From assembly GCA_934546985.1 (NCBI GenBank), contig CAKTEE010000011.1, forward strand, positions 3,839 through 67,838: a stretch of DNA of 64,000 nucleotides, given 5' to 3'. Below, piece after piece: positions 17,528 to 27,175 of the stretch. The stretch comes from an uncultured Eubacteriales bacterium (lineage in GTDB: Bacteria > Bacillota > Clostridia > Oscillospirales > Acutalibacteraceae). The translations under genes were made by a program, and so were the position numbers. Below the pieces are notes generated by a model. The model saw only the letters and a list, made by a program, of their open reading frames with translations, was not told the DNA's origin and did no database searches. The stretch's first letter is position 1. Each line of letters begins with the position of its first letter.

Positions 17528-19927
17528 TTAGCCCATGGTTACAACTACTTCGTTGACCGTACCGGCCGCCTGCTGCGGTACAGCACCATCCACCGGAGCG
17601 CCGTTGAGAAGAATGGATTTTACACCTTTTTCTACACCATCAGGGTTATTTACTGTAATGTGATAAGTTGCGCCCCTCCATTTTCGGGTTACTTCAAAGC
17701 TATCCCAATCAGCAGGAATACACGGGTCAACCGTCAAAGATGCAAAATCAGGACGGATACCCAACATATAACGGGTTGCCGCAAAATATGCCCATCCGCC
17801 GGAACCAGTCATAAACGGATGGCGTGCACGGCCAAATGCGGTGTGGTCTTTGCCCATTACAAACTGACAGTAAGAGTATGGCTCACTCTCACGAATTTCA
17901 ATTTTATCATTCTGATTATACGGCAAAAGCGCATCATAGAATTTCATAGCGCGGGTACCGCGACCGAGCTTCGCCTCAGCACACCATGCCCATGGGTTCG
18001 GATGGCTGAAAATAGCGCCGTTTTCTTTAACACCCGGATATACACGGGTAACAAATCCCAATTCATCGTCAGGCACAGTATAGCTTGGGGCATTCAGCAT
18101 CAGACCGTATTCTGTGTAGAGATATTCGTCAACACTGTCCATTGCCTGCAAACCGCGTTCCTGAGAAGCAACACCGGAAAGAACCGCCCATGTGTTGGAT
18201 TCCATGTGAACTTTGCCTTCTTTATCCTGCTGCGTGCCGATTTTGCGTCCGCTCTTTGTGATGCCTCGGATATACCATTTGCCGTCCCAAAGCTCTGTTT
18301 CACAGGCATTGCGAACCTTTTCCGCCATTGCAGTATATTTTTCAATATCTTCCGTCTTATTTGCAAATTTCGCAACGTCAAGGAAGTTTTCAATTGCCCA
18401 ATAATGCAGGAAAGAAACCATTGCACTTTCACCGCCGCCCAAATTCAGGCAGTCGTTCCAGTCAGCACGAAGACCCTTGCAAATACCGGTAGCGCCAACC
18501 TGCTCAGCAGAGAAATCAAGAATTCTCATCATATGCTCATATACAGTTCCTTCACCACCGTCAGCATATGTGACTACTTCATCCAGCAAAGAAATCTCGC
18601 CGGTTTCCTTAATAAACTCAACGATAGAAGAAACCAACCAGAGTGCATCGTCAGAGCACGCATCTTTAATTCCATGCACCATATCAGAAGCCGATGGCGT
18701 CGGAACAACGGTAGGAGATTTAAAGGACTGCTGTTTGCCGCGCAGGGACGGATCAAACCATTCCGGCTGGAACAGATGCAGTCCGTAACCAGCCTTTGTC
18801 AGGCCGCGGAGCAATTCAATAATACGCTGACGGCATTTTGCCGGATTGGAATGCGGGATTGTCATTGCATCTTGGGAAGTATCTCGGTAACCCAAACCGG
18901 TTCTGCCCCCAACCTCAATAAAGGAAGCAAAACGGGAGAACATTACGTTAACCTCTGACTGATAAAGGTTCCAAATATTAATAGAAGTATTCATGCCTTC
19001 ATTCGGCGTTTTAATCTGAAGCTGTGAGCACTTTTCTTCCCAGAATGCCGCAAGGTCTGCAAAGCATTTATCTACATAAGCAAGATCGGAATATTTTTCG
19101 CGCGCAGCGGCGCCTGCCTCATACTGGCCTTCACCCAACATAAAGATCAGACGGGTATCCTCGCCCGGCTTCAGTTCCAGCTTTTTCTGCAATGCTGCGC
19201 AGTGGTTACCGCCTTTTTCAAAGCTGCCGGACATTTTGCCCTTCTCCACAGCGATCGGATTGCTTTCCGTATGATACAAACCGATAAATTTATCACGCAG
19301 ACAGTCGAAACCATCCGGCTGGAAGTTCGCGGTAAAGAACTGATATCCGAACTCTTCATAAAACAGGTCGTATTCAATTACGCCGTCCCTATAACTGGAG
19401 CCGGCAGCATAGTTACTCATCTGAAAATTCTGGTTGTCCATATCAATCTGATGATAGGAAAACTCAAGATAAGAATAAACGCTTAATTTTCTCGGCTTAT
19501 CGCCATCATTCTTAATTTTAACATCCCAAAGATAGGTAGGATCGCCCATAGGGATAAACACAGTCTGCTGTGCTTTAATGCCATTATAATCACAGGAATA
19601 TTTTGAATAGGAAAGACCATGGCGGCATTCATATTTTGCTTTGTCCAAATCCTTACCTACCGGCTGCCATGATATGGACCAATATTCGCCGGTTTCGTCA
19701 TCACGAATATAAACGTAATGGCCCGGCCTGTCAATCGGCACGCCGTTCGGGCGGAAACGCGTAATGCGGTGATACTGCGGGGACTTATAAAAAAGATAAC
19801 CTCCCGCCGTCTGATTTACAACGGCGCACATTTCATCCACACCAATATAGTTGGTCCAGGAAGTCGGCACGTCCACTTTATCAATGACGTACTCGCGGTT
19901 GGCATTGTCAAAATAACCGTATTTCAT
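17528..19927 (-). CDS. GH94 disaccharide phosphorylase, chitobiose-phosphorylase-like
   Basis: This 799-aa protein is a family GH94 phosphorylase: an N-terminal beta-sandwich, an (alpha/alpha)6 barrel and a C-terminal sheet domain. The general acid is D489 in LRADWNDCLNLGGGES. From memory the sequence tracks Vibrio N,N'-diacetylchitobiose phosphorylase more closely than cellobiose phosphorylase: the opening MKYGYFDNANREYVI, the RFASFIEVGGRTGLGYRDT and SPTVVPTPS regions, and an almost shared C-terminus. The expected reaction is (GlcNAc)2 plus phosphate to GlcNAc plus GlcNAc-1-P. The start is the ATG preceding MKYGYFDN (GGAGAG 8 bases upstream); an ATG ten codons earlier lacks an RBS. Cellobiose activity is the main alternative. 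Confidence 0.85.
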   Translation of the reverse strand: MKYGYFDNANREYVIDKVDVPTSWTNYIGVDEMCAVVNQTAGGYLFYKSPQYHRITRFRPNGVPIDRPGHYVYIRDDETGEYWSISWQPVGKDLDKAKYECRHGLSYSKYSCDYNGIKAQQTVFIPMGDPTYLWDVKIKNDGDKPRKLSVYSYLEFSYHQIDMDNQNFQMSNYAAGSSYRDGVIEYDLFYEEFGYQFFTANFQPDGFDCLRDKFIGLYHTESNPIAVEKGKMSGSFEKGGNHCAALQKKLELKPGEDTRLIFMLGEGQYEAGAAAREKYSDLAYVDKCFADLAAFWEEKCSQLQIKTPNEGMNTSINIWNLYQSEVNVMFSRFASFIEVGGRTGLGYRDTSQDAMTIPHSNPAKCRQRIIELLRGLTKAGYGLHLFQPEWFDPSLRGKQQSFKSPTVVPTPSASDMVHGIKDACSDDALWLVSSIVEFIKETGEISLLDEVVTYADGGEGTVYEHMMRILDFSAEQVGATGICKGLRADWNDCLNLGGGESAMVSFLHYWAIENFLDVAKFANKTEDIEKYTAMAEKVRNACETELWDGKWYIRGITKSGRKIGTQQDKEGKVHMESNTWAVLSGVASQERGLQAMDSVDEYLYTEYGLMLNAPSYTVPDDELGFVTRVYPGVKENGAIFSHPNPWAWCAEAKLGRGTRAMKFYDALLPYNQNDKIEIRESEPYSYCQFVMGKDHTAFGRARHPFMTGSGGWAYFAATRYMLGIRPDFASLTVDPCIPADWDSFEVTRKWRGATYHITVNNPDGVEKGVKSILLNGAPVDGAVPQQAAGTVNEVVVTMG

Positions 19928-19982
19928 TCCAAATCTCTCCATATCTGCTTTCAGCATTTTTTGTTTTAGAGAATACTAAACC

Positions 19983-20011
19983 ATTATATCTAATCCACTA
20001 TTCTGAAATAA
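19983..20011 (-). promoter_or_regulatory. Promoter of the phosphorylase-mutase operon
   Basis: On the minus strand TTATTT (20006-20011), 17 bases, TATAAT (19983-19988), about 60 bases before the start. The weak -35 suggests regulation. Confidence 0.5.
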
Positions 20012-20179
20012 GTGGCTAAAAATGTTAATAATTATAAATTCTTGGTATTACGTCCATTAACAGAAAAAAACAAGAGGTAAATCATCTCATTTCCGTCAAA
20101 ACGACGATTGATTAGCCTTGATAAAAGAATATTTCTCTCACACCTACCGATATTTATGCAAAAAGGTCGTGTGATTATT

Positions 20180-20914
20180 TCAAATATATGCCCGCCGTTT
20201 CAGAAATTTATTCGCCTGCCGCATAATGGAGCGGTCATTATCAAATTTCAGAATACGCAGGGCGTTTGCATAATCCGCCCACGCATAATCATCAATTTCA
20301 TCCTCCTGAATACGCAGGACAGTGTCTTTGGTGCTGGCAAGAAAAATCGTAACAAATTTTTCAACTCTTCCCTGAATAGAATATTCACTCTTCGCAGTAA
20401 AATCCGGCAAAATATCAATATGCAGCCCTGTTTCCTCAAGCACTTCACGGATTGCCGTTTCCCGCTCCGTTTCCCCTGCTTCAATATGCCCTTTGGGGAA
20501 TCCCCAATTTTCACTGCGCTTATTCTTAATTAAAAGATACTGTACTTCTGAATTAACGGTACGGAAAATCACCGCACCGCAGGATTTTTCATAAAGGCAG
20601 TCAATTTTATGCCCGTCCGCATCCCTGCCAAAATTGATGGCCGGACGGATATCATTGATAATATACCTGCGGCTTTTCGGCGCAACAACCCAGCGCACCT
20701 CTTTCGGTCCTTTTCCATGTACAGCAGCAATCACCCTGCCCTCAAATTCCCTTACGGAATGGTTAATACCGAGAATATACGCCTCCTGCGGTTTTCCCTG
20801 AGCGTCTCTGGTACCTTCCACCTGCCCGTAATTTACTTTATAGCGAAAACCATACTTATCATCAACGCTCCCCATGGGTTTATGCACTTTTACCCTTACA
20901 AATCTGCCAAGCAT
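20180..20914 (-). CDS. Nudix hydrolase with N-terminal pyrophosphatase-like domain
   Basis: This 244-aa protein has an N-terminal domain of about 110 residues (MLGRFVRVKVHKPMGSVD, AYILGINHSVREFEGRVIAA) that resembles an inorganic-pyrophosphatase-like fold. A C-terminal Nudix domain follows with an intact Nudix box (GHIEAGETERETAIREVLEE, then TGL). Nudix enzymes hydrolyse nucleoside diphosphate derivatives; the substrate here is unknown. The chosen ATG (20914) matches the start seen in related clostridial proteins, from memory; the longer frame to 21034 adds a poorly conserved leader. The RBS is weak. Confidence 0.8.
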   Translation of the reverse strand: MLGRFVRVKVHKPMGSVDDKYGFRYKVNYGQVEGTRDAQGKPQEAYILGINHSVREFEGRVIAAVHGKGPKEVRWVVAPKSRRYIINDIRPAINFGRDADGHKIDCLYEKSCGAVIFRTVNSEVQYLLIKNKRSENWGFPKGHIEAGETERETAIREVLEETGLHIDILPDFTAKSEYSIQGRVEKFVTIFLASTKDTVLRIQEDEIDDYAWADYANALRILKFDNDRSIMRQANKFLKRRAYI

Positions 20915-21187
20915 TTTCAACCCGCTTTCCCTGCACGAAAAATTCCAACTGCCGCGCGCCGGCATTGCAAATACGCCGGCGGCAATTGGAGAAAACATTG
21001 ATTTTATTATAATAAAAAGCATGGTATTATACAAGCCATAATATTTAATTCAGAAAAACATAGCATAAATTTACAATAAAGAACTCAAATGATACTTGAA
21101 GCAGTTTACCGGTTGTAAAAATCTATAAAACATGCGTATATTTTTTATAACTTTCCGCCAACACACTGATTTTCCGGCAGAAAGCGC

Positions 21188-22012
21188 CTAAAAATATGTA
21201 TTTTCAAGAAAAAGCGCTACCCCATCTTTATCATTTGCGCCAATCATTCCCGTTGCCGCATCCTTTACATCCCGTACTGCATTTTCCACCGCATATGCTT
21301 CATCTGCACACCGAAACATATCCAAATCATTCATATTGTCCCCAAAAACTATGGTTTTCTCTGCCTGCGCCAATTCTTTCAAACGATATACTCCGCGGCT
21401 TTTGCTTGCCATAGCGCTGAAGGTTTCTAAAAACCAGTATTCAGAGTAATTATCCTTATAAAACTCACATTTTACGTCTTCAATCTTTTCCAGCTCCTGC
21501 CGCACAGGCAGTAATGCCTCATATCGGTCAATCATCGCATAATAGACTGCTTCCCCACCGGTATGATAAGCTGCCTTTTGCTCAAAACTCTTATAGGCAA
21601 GCCCTGCACGTTCCCGATAAAACTGCCGCTGTACCTCCAGCTCTAAACAAGTAAAACCTACGCAAAGCTCTTTGTCCGCCGAAAGCACATATTGGAACGG
21701 CGCTTTTCCGTAACGTTTCAAAACAGAAAGAATTTCTTTCGTCGCAGGTTCCGGAATTTTTTCGCTGTATAGGTATTTGCCTGTGTGCATATCGTATAAA
21801 AACACGCCGTTCATCAAAATAAGGGGCAAAGAAAAATCGAGCCCCTTCAAAAGCTTTTGGCAGGTTGCCGCGCTCCTTGCCGTTGCAACAGAAAACAGAA
21901 GTCCATGCCCCATCAGCCTGTTCAGGATTTCCTTTGTTTTATCTGATAGTTTTCCGTATGTATTTAAAAGCGTTCCATCCAAATCAGATATATATAAAGT
22001 AGATTTTTTCAT
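21188..22012 (-). CDS. Cof-type HAD phosphatase
   Basis: This 274-aa protein has the HAD type IIB layout: nucleophile motif DLDGTLLNT, motif II SVATARS, a large C2B cap in the middle, and motif III/IV VFGDNMNDLDMFRCADEAYAVENA. Such enzymes dephosphorylate sugar phosphates and related metabolites in the cytosol. Its ATG overlaps the last four bases of the branching enzyme gene (ATGA), so the two are translated together, hinting at a carbohydrate-phosphate substrate. Confidence 0.9.
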   Translation of the reverse strand: MKKSTLYISDLDGTLLNTYGKLSDKTKEILNRLMGHGLLFSVATARSAATCQKLLKGLDFSLPLILMNGVFLYDMHTGKYLYSEKIPEPATKEILSVLKRYGKAPFQYVLSADKELCVGFTCLELEVQRQFYRERAGLAYKSFEQKAAYHTGGEAVYYAMIDRYEALLPVRQELEKIEDVKCEFYKDNYSEYWFLETFSAMASKSRGVYRLKELAQAEKTIVFGDNMNDLDMFRCADEAYAVENAVRDVKDAATGMIGANDKDGVALFLENTYF

Positions 22013-23850
22013 CGCTGCACCTCAGGCATTCGCCGGAATAGAGCGCCGCTCAAAGGCGCCAGCCGGATTGGAATTTCATATAGGAAAGGACGTTTTCCCG
22101 TAAACCTTGCCGTAATTGGCATCTTATTCACTCGATTTTCTCCGGCATAAATGTCCTTGTCTGTGTTCAGCACCTCACAGTACCGTCCCCCATAGGGAAC
22201 ACGCAGGGGATACTGCATATAATCTTTTGCTGAAAAATTCATAACTGTAATCAGTTCGCCGTCTTCATTATCTGTACGAATGTAAGCATATACGCTTTGC
22301 CGGTTATTATCCGCTTCTATCCACTGGAAACCTTTTTGCGTATTATAATCTAACTGATAAAGGCAAGGAGTTTCCAAATAAAGATGATTCAGATCCCGCA
22401 TATAATGTGCAAAGGCATCATGTACCGGATATTTTAAAAGAGACCAGTCCAATTCTTTTTCTTCATCAAATTCACGGAAATGCGCAAGCTCATTGCCCAT
22501 AAAATTAAGCTTTTTTCCGGGATGCGTCATCATATAAAGATACAAAAGCCGCGCCGTCTGAAATTTTTCTTCATAACTGCCGAAAATTTTATCAATAATC
22601 GTCTTTTTGCCATGTACAACCTCATCGTGCGATAAAGGCAGGATAAAATTTTCATAATAAAAATAACTCATGGAAAAGGTAAGCTTACTATGAAAATCCG
22701 GCCGCTCCGCTGGCTGTTTCATCATATAATCCAGCGTATCGTTCATCCAGCCCAAATCCCACTTATAATCAAACCCCAGCCCGCCGTAAACCACAGGTGC
22801 AGTTACCTTGGGGTAATCAGAAGAATCTTCTGCAATCAGCATGACATTCGGATGTTTCTGAGAAAGATAATAATTACAGATTTGCAAAAACCAGAGACCG
22901 GAGTAATTCAATCCTTTTTCTTTCATTCCATCCTGATAAATCAGGGTAGACACCGCATCAAAACGCACGCCGTCAAAATGATAAACAGAAAGCCAAAAAT
23001 CAAGGGAGGACATTAAAAAGCTAAGGACATGCCCTTTGGTAAAATCGAAATACACTGTCCCCCATTGGGTATAACGCCTATCCTGTGCTTCGCTTTCATA
23101 TAAAAAACTTCCGTCAAACTGATGAAGCGCATAAAAATCGCAGACAAAATGGGCGGGAACAAAATCCAGAATCACCCCGATATTTTCCCGATGGCAATGG
23201 TCAATCAACGCCATTAACTGCGCAGGGGTACCGTAACGGCTGGTAGCACTGAAGTATCCCGTCGCCTGATACCCCCAGGAACCGTCAAAGGGATACTCTG
23301 TAACCGGCATAAGCTCAATATGAGTATAACCGTTTTCTTTTACATAGGGTATCAGCTGTTTGCCCAGTTCATCATACGAATACCATTCTCCGTCCCTGCG
23401 TTTCCATGCTCCCAAATGTACCTCATAGATATTCATGGGACGCTCAAAATTTTTTGTGCGGCTGTTGAGAAATTCTTCATCTCCCCATGAAAATCCGCTT
23501 AAATCCTGCACTACAGAAGCGGTATTCGGACGAAGCTCAGAATAAAAGGAAAACGGATCTGCCCTGTCATGCACTTCACCCGTTTGCGTATGAATTCGGT
23601 ATTTATATAACTGCCCCTGCATTGCTTCCGGCACAAACAAAGTCCATACGCCTGCTTCATCACGGCACATGCCGGCGCCTTGCCAGCCGTTAAAATCTCC
23701 AATCAGTTCCACCTGTTTTGCGGCAGGTGCAAAAACGGTAAACCTTATCCCTCTCCGGCCGTTTTTTTCTTCAAAATGCGCGCCGAAAAGCTGATATCCC
23801 TGCAAGCTCCGGCCCTGCAAATATTCTGTAAATTTCTGCTTATCCAGCAT
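22009..23850 (-). CDS. glgB: 1,4-alpha-glucan branching enzyme
   Basis: This 613-aa protein makes alpha-1,6 branches in glycogen. It has an N-terminal CBM48 domain (FTVFAPAAKQVELIGDFNGW), a GH13 barrel with the nucleophile region GVRFDAVSTLIY, acid/base region LIAEDSS and LPLSHDEVVHGKK, and a C-terminal beta domain. The length is normal for the short Firmicute type. RBS AGGGAG. No other glycogen genes are next to it, only the overlapping HAD phosphatase. Confidence 0.95.
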   Translation of the reverse strand: MLDKQKFTEYLQGRSLQGYQLFGAHFEEKNGRRGIRFTVFAPAAKQVELIGDFNGWQGAGMCRDEAGVWTLFVPEAMQGQLYKYRIHTQTGEVHDRADPFSFYSELRPNTASVVQDLSGFSWGDEEFLNSRTKNFERPMNIYEVHLGAWKRRDGEWYSYDELGKQLIPYVKENGYTHIELMPVTEYPFDGSWGYQATGYFSATSRYGTPAQLMALIDHCHRENIGVILDFVPAHFVCDFYALHQFDGSFLYESEAQDRRYTQWGTVYFDFTKGHVLSFLMSSLDFWLSVYHFDGVRFDAVSTLIYQDGMKEKGLNYSGLWFLQICNYYLSQKHPNVMLIAEDSSDYPKVTAPVVYGGLGFDYKWDLGWMNDTLDYMMKQPAERPDFHSKLTFSMSYFYYENFILPLSHDEVVHGKKTIIDKIFGSYEEKFQTARLLYLYMMTHPGKKLNFMGNELAHFREFDEEKELDWSLLKYPVHDAFAHYMRDLNHLYLETPCLYQLDYNTQKGFQWIEADNNRQSVYAYIRTDNEDGELITVMNFSAKDYMQYPLRVPYGGRYCEVLNTDKDIYAGENRVNKMPITARFTGKRPFLYEIPIRLAPLSGALFRRMPEVQR

Positions 23851-23968
23851 TTTTCTTCTCCCTTTCGGAAATCATTGCAATGCTTTGCGGTAACATTATA
23901 CTAAATCCCTGCCCGCCGTGCAACTACGCAGATAACCGGCACAGAAAACTAAAATTGATACTGCCGGG

Positions 23969-23997
23969 TTGTTATCCCGTTGCAATATTGTTATAAT
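23969..23997 (+). promoter_or_regulatory. Promoter of the sufC-sufB pair
   Basis: TTGTTA (23969-23974), 17 bases, TATAAT (23992-23997), with an extra TG making an extended -10. Confidence 0.75.
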
Positions 23998-24037
23998 AAG
24001 ATGAGAAAATAGGAAATTTACGGAAACGAGGTGCCTT

Positions 24038-24778
24038 ATGCTCGAAATTCGCAACCTGTCCTTTCAGGTAGAAGGTGCAAAGGACAGGCTTGAAATTATA
24101 AACAATGTAAGCCTTACTTTTGAAAAAGGCAAGCTCATCGTCATAACCGGTCCCAACGGCGGCGGCAAATCCACCATCGCAAGGCTGATTATGGGTATTG
24201 AACAGCCCACCCAAGGGCAAATTTTACTGGACGGAAACGATATTACCAGCCTGAACGTTACAGAACGTGCAAAAGCTGGTATTGGCTATGCATTCCAACA
24301 GCCGCCGCGCATAAAAGGAATGACTGTACAAAACCTGCTATCCCTTGCTTATGGAAAAACATTGCCAATGGAAACCTGCTGTCAGTTTTTAACCAACGTC
24401 GGCCTTTGTGCACGGGATTATATTCACCGAGAGGTTGACGCTTCCCTTTCCGGCGGCGAAATGAAGCGAATTGAAATCGCAACCCTGTTTGCAAAAAGAA
24501 ACAAAGTTTCGATTTTTGATGAACCGGAAGCAGGTATTGATTTATGGAGTTTCGGAAAATTAAACGAAAGTTTTCAAAACATTCACCGCAGCAGCGATCA
24601 AACGTTGATTATCATTTCTCATCAGGAACGTATTTTGGAACTTGCAGATGAAATTATTGTTTTTGCTGACGGAACCGTTCGCGAACGAGGTACCAAAGAG
24701 GAAATTCTGCCGAAAATCCTTTGTCAGACAAACTCCCGCTGTCAGCTAAAAGAAAGGAGGGGCGTTTTCCATGAATAA
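24038..24778 (+). CDS. sufC: SufC-like ABC ATPase (SmsC type)
   Basis: This 246-aa ATPase energises Fe-S cluster assembly with the SufB-like partner. It has Walker A GPNGGGKST, Q-loop YAFQQPPRIKG, signature LSGGEMKRIEIA and Walker B VSIFDEPEAGIDLWSF. The last two are typical of SufC rather than of transport ATPases. There is no membrane domain. It overlaps the next gene by 8 bases. SufD, SufS and SufU are absent here, matching a minimal two-gene SufBC-like (SMS) layout. RBS GAGGTG. Confidence 0.88.
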   Translation: MLEIRNLSFQVEGAKDRLEIINNVSLTFEKGKLIVITGPNGGGKSTIARLIMGIEQPTQGQILLDGNDITSLNVTERAKAGIGYAFQQPPRIKGMTVQNLLSLAYGKTLPMETCCQFLTNVGLCARDYIHREVDASLSGGEMKRIEIATLFAKRNKVSIFDEPEAGIDLWSFGKLNESFQNIHRSSDQTLIIISHQERILELADEIIVFADGTVRERGTKEEILPKILCQTNSRCQLKERRGVFHE

Positions 24779-25688
24779 AATTGATGAAGGATTACTGGAA
24801 GCAGTTGCTGATTTGCATGGCGTCCCCGCGGGCGCTTATAACCTTCGCAAAAACGGTAAAGGCACAGAACGCCGCTCAACAGAAAACATTATTATCACTC
24901 CGAAAACTGATAAACCGGGAATTGATATTTTTATAAAGCCCGGCACAAAAAATGAAAGTCTGCATATTCCCGTTATTGTTACGGAAACCGGGCTGCACGA
25001 TTTGGTATATAATGATTTTGAAATTGGGGAAAACGCCGATGTTGTAATTGTTGCAGGCTGCGGCATTCATAACAGCGGCGATCAGGACAGCGAACATAAC
25101 GGCATTCATCGGTTTCATCTGCAAAAAGGCGCGAAAATTAAATACGTAGAAAAGCATTATGGTGAAGGGGACGGAAATGGAAAACGCATCTTAAACCCTG
25201 TGACCATAGTGGAAATGGAAGAAGGCTCTTACTGCGAAATGGAAACCGTACAAATCCGCGGTGTAGATTCAACCCGCAGAGATACAAACGCCCTGCTCGG
25301 AAAAGACGCCAAAATTGTCATATCTGAAAAATTGCTGACTCACGGCGCACAGCATGCAGAATCCAATATGGAAATTCGCATGCAGGGCGAAGGATCCAGT
25401 GCACAAGTCATTTCCAGAACCGTAGGGCAGGATACCTCCGTGCAGATATTTAATCCCCGCGTTATCGGCGAGGCCCCCTGCACTGCACACATTCAGTGCG
25501 ATTCTATTTTAATGGGCAATGCACATATCCGTTCTATTCCGGAAATTGCAGCTGACCACCCGGATGCTGTTCTGGTGCATGAAGCCGCCATTGGAAAAAT
25601 TGCCGGAGACCAGATATTAAAAATGATGACTCTCGGTCTGACAGAACAGGAAGCTGAAGAAGAAATTCTAAAATGCTTCTTAAAATAA
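24771..25688 (+). CDS. SufB/SufD-like Fe-S scaffold (SmsB type)
   Basis: This 305-aa protein is shorter than normal SufB (about 465 aa) and is the sole partner of the overlapping sufC. It has the SufBD beta-helix core (VEMEEGSYCEMETVQIRGVDSTRRDTNALLG split over two turns, ISRTVGQDTSVQIFNPR) and the C-terminal helical SufC-binding part (HPDAVLVHEAAIGKIAGDQI). Cys/His/Glu residues of the kind used for cluster assembly are present (CGIHNSG, HEAAIG). It likely forms a homodimer with two SufC. RBS GGAGGGG. Confidence 0.85.
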   Translation: MNKIDEGLLEAVADLHGVPAGAYNLRKNGKGTERRSTENIIITPKTDKPGIDIFIKPGTKNESLHIPVIVTETGLHDLVYNDFEIGENADVVIVAGCGIHNSGDQDSEHNGIHRFHLQKGAKIKYVEKHYGEGDGNGKRILNPVTIVEMEEGSYCEMETVQIRGVDSTRRDTNALLGKDAKIVISEKLLTHGAQHAESNMEIRMQGEGSSAQVISRTVGQDTSVQIFNPRVIGEAPCTAHIQCDSILMGNAHIRSIPEIAADHPDAVLVHEAAIGKIAGDQILKMMTLGLTEQEAEEEILKCFLK

Positions 25689-25706
25689 AAAACAATTCAA
25701 CTTTCC

Positions 25707-25749
25707 AAAAGCCCATCCTGTTACTAACATAAACAGGATGGGCTTTTTT
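25707..25749 (+). terminator. Terminator of the suf pair
   Basis: A 16-bp stem (25707-25722 with 25732-25747) and T-run. Confidence 0.9.
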
Positions 25750-25818
25750 CTCTATGAAACCTCTCTCATTTTTGTACAAAACATTTTCTGCAGCCATTTA
25801 AAACCCAATCATCCGTCC

Positions 25819-26913
25819 TTATCTCGCACTTAAAATTTCCCGCAATTCGCCAAGCAGGTTTCCTCCGCCCACGGAAATACTGCCGACCCGCTCACAAATA
25901 TTCTCAAGATATTCAAGTTCTTTCAGCTTATACAGCGTAGGGTTTTCTTCCATTAGCCGGGCAGTATTCAAAAGGCTTCTGGTAGACGCTACTTCTTCAC
26001 GGCGGGCTATGACATTTGCCTGTGCGTTTTTCTCTGCAATCAGAACGGTATTCATAATATCGCGGATTTCACCCGGCAGGATAATATCTTTCAATCCCGC
26101 GTCAGAAAACGTGACAAACAGGGAATCCTGTTTCTCTCTCAGTCTCTCCAGAACAAAAAAAGCAATAGAATCTTTTTGTTCCAACAGTTCATCAAAACGA
26201 AATCTGCCAACATATTCCCGCAGAGCAAGCTGTGTTAATGTGTATATCTGCGTTTTATAATCCTTGATTTTGGTGGCAACAGAAACAGCGTCCGTGATCT
26301 TATAAGTACAGACAAAATTCAAACGAAGAGAAACTTTATCTGCGGTCAGGATTTCCTGCCCGGAAATATCCAGTTGCTGGGTGCGCATATCTACGTTCTG
26401 GCATGTTACTTTTTTCATATTGTTCCAAAAATAGTAACTCCCGCTTTCCAATCTTCGCTCCAGTTTTCCATCAATAAACAACAATCCCTCTTCGCCTTCC
26501 GGAACCTCTATTTTGCTGTACATCGTACGCGGCACACACATAAGCTGTTCCTGCGCCATATCCTTGATTTCCGGTTCAGAAACATTGACAAGCTGAAATG
26601 TATGTTTACGCAAACAATTCCAGAAACAATGTTTCCCTGCCCCCAGCGTATCAACAACACGATCATCCTCCATGTGCAAGGCAATAAAGCCGTCAGGTAC
26701 ATCCACGCATACAACGCTGTCTGAAAAATTTTTATCTTTCATTAAAACAGAAATATCGGCATTTGCAACCTGAACGGGCTTCAAAATATTCACGCAAGCA
26801 TATGTTTCGCCCCAACGGCGTCTAACGATATGCCTGCCGGGCATTAACAGCTTTTGATATCTGCCATTCTTAAATAAAAATCCGCGTTCATTTTCATTTA
26901 TAATGATTTTCAT
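25819..26913 (-). CDS. Slipin / SPFH (band 7) protein
   Basis: This 364-aa protein has an N-terminal region with repeated ENERGFLFKNGRYQKLLMPG and PEGEEGLLFIDGKLERRLESG units that normally precede the band-7 fold. The SPFH domain follows (about 185-300: DISGQEILTADKVSLRLNFVCTYKITD, split over two strands), then a helical region with EKNAQANVIARREEVASTRSL. No clear membrane span is visible, unlike classic stomatins. Slipins of this kind are a recurrent partner of RtcB in RNA-repair loci. It is encoded downstream of rtcB and two tRNA-like RNAs on the same strand. RBS GAGGTG. Confidence 0.88.
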   Translation of the reverse strand: MKIIINENERGFLFKNGRYQKLLMPGRHIVRRRWGETYACVNILKPVQVANADISVLMKDKNFSDSVVCVDVPDGFIALHMEDDRVVDTLGAGKHCFWNCLRKHTFQLVNVSEPEIKDMAQEQLMCVPRTMYSKIEVPEGEEGLLFIDGKLERRLESGSYYFWNNMKKVTCQNVDMRTQQLDISGQEILTADKVSLRLNFVCTYKITDAVSVATKIKDYKTQIYTLTQLALREYVGRFRFDELLEQKDSIAFFVLERLREKQDSLFVTFSDAGLKDIILPGEIRDIMNTVLIAEKNAQANVIARREEVASTRSLLNTARLMEENPTLYKLKELEYLENICERVGSISVGGGNLLGELREILSAR

Positions 26914-27154
26914 ATTATCACCTCATAACTAAAACTAAAATCTGACTTTTGCAGGAAACGCCCATGCCGTTACTGCGGAGCAAAAATTAAGTTTCATTGA
27001 TTCTTATCCGGTATGAATTTCATAGAAAAATCAGAAAAACTATGGGATAAGTACAAACCAAACGGTATCCTTTTTACCACTGGCAGATCCGGCACTGCAA
27101 AATGATTCGGCGGCTGATTTCTTTGCCAGGCGTTTCCGGCTTCAGTCATTTTGA
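26914..27154 (-). other. Leader region of the slipin gene
   Basis: About 240 bases between the tRNA-like RNAs and slipin. There is a small GGTA/TACC hairpin near 27065-27080 but no convincing promoter or gene. It may be part of a long transcript from rtcB. Confidence 0.4.
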
Positions 27155-27174
27155 GAAAAAGACTGAACGTCTTT
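27155..27174 (-). terminator. Weak terminator-like hairpin after the tRNA-like RNA
   Basis: On the minus strand AAAGAC (27169-27174), 5-base loop, GTCTTT (27158-27163), followed by TTCTC. It could end or trim the RNA upstream. Confidence 0.4.
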
Positions 27175-27175
27175 C

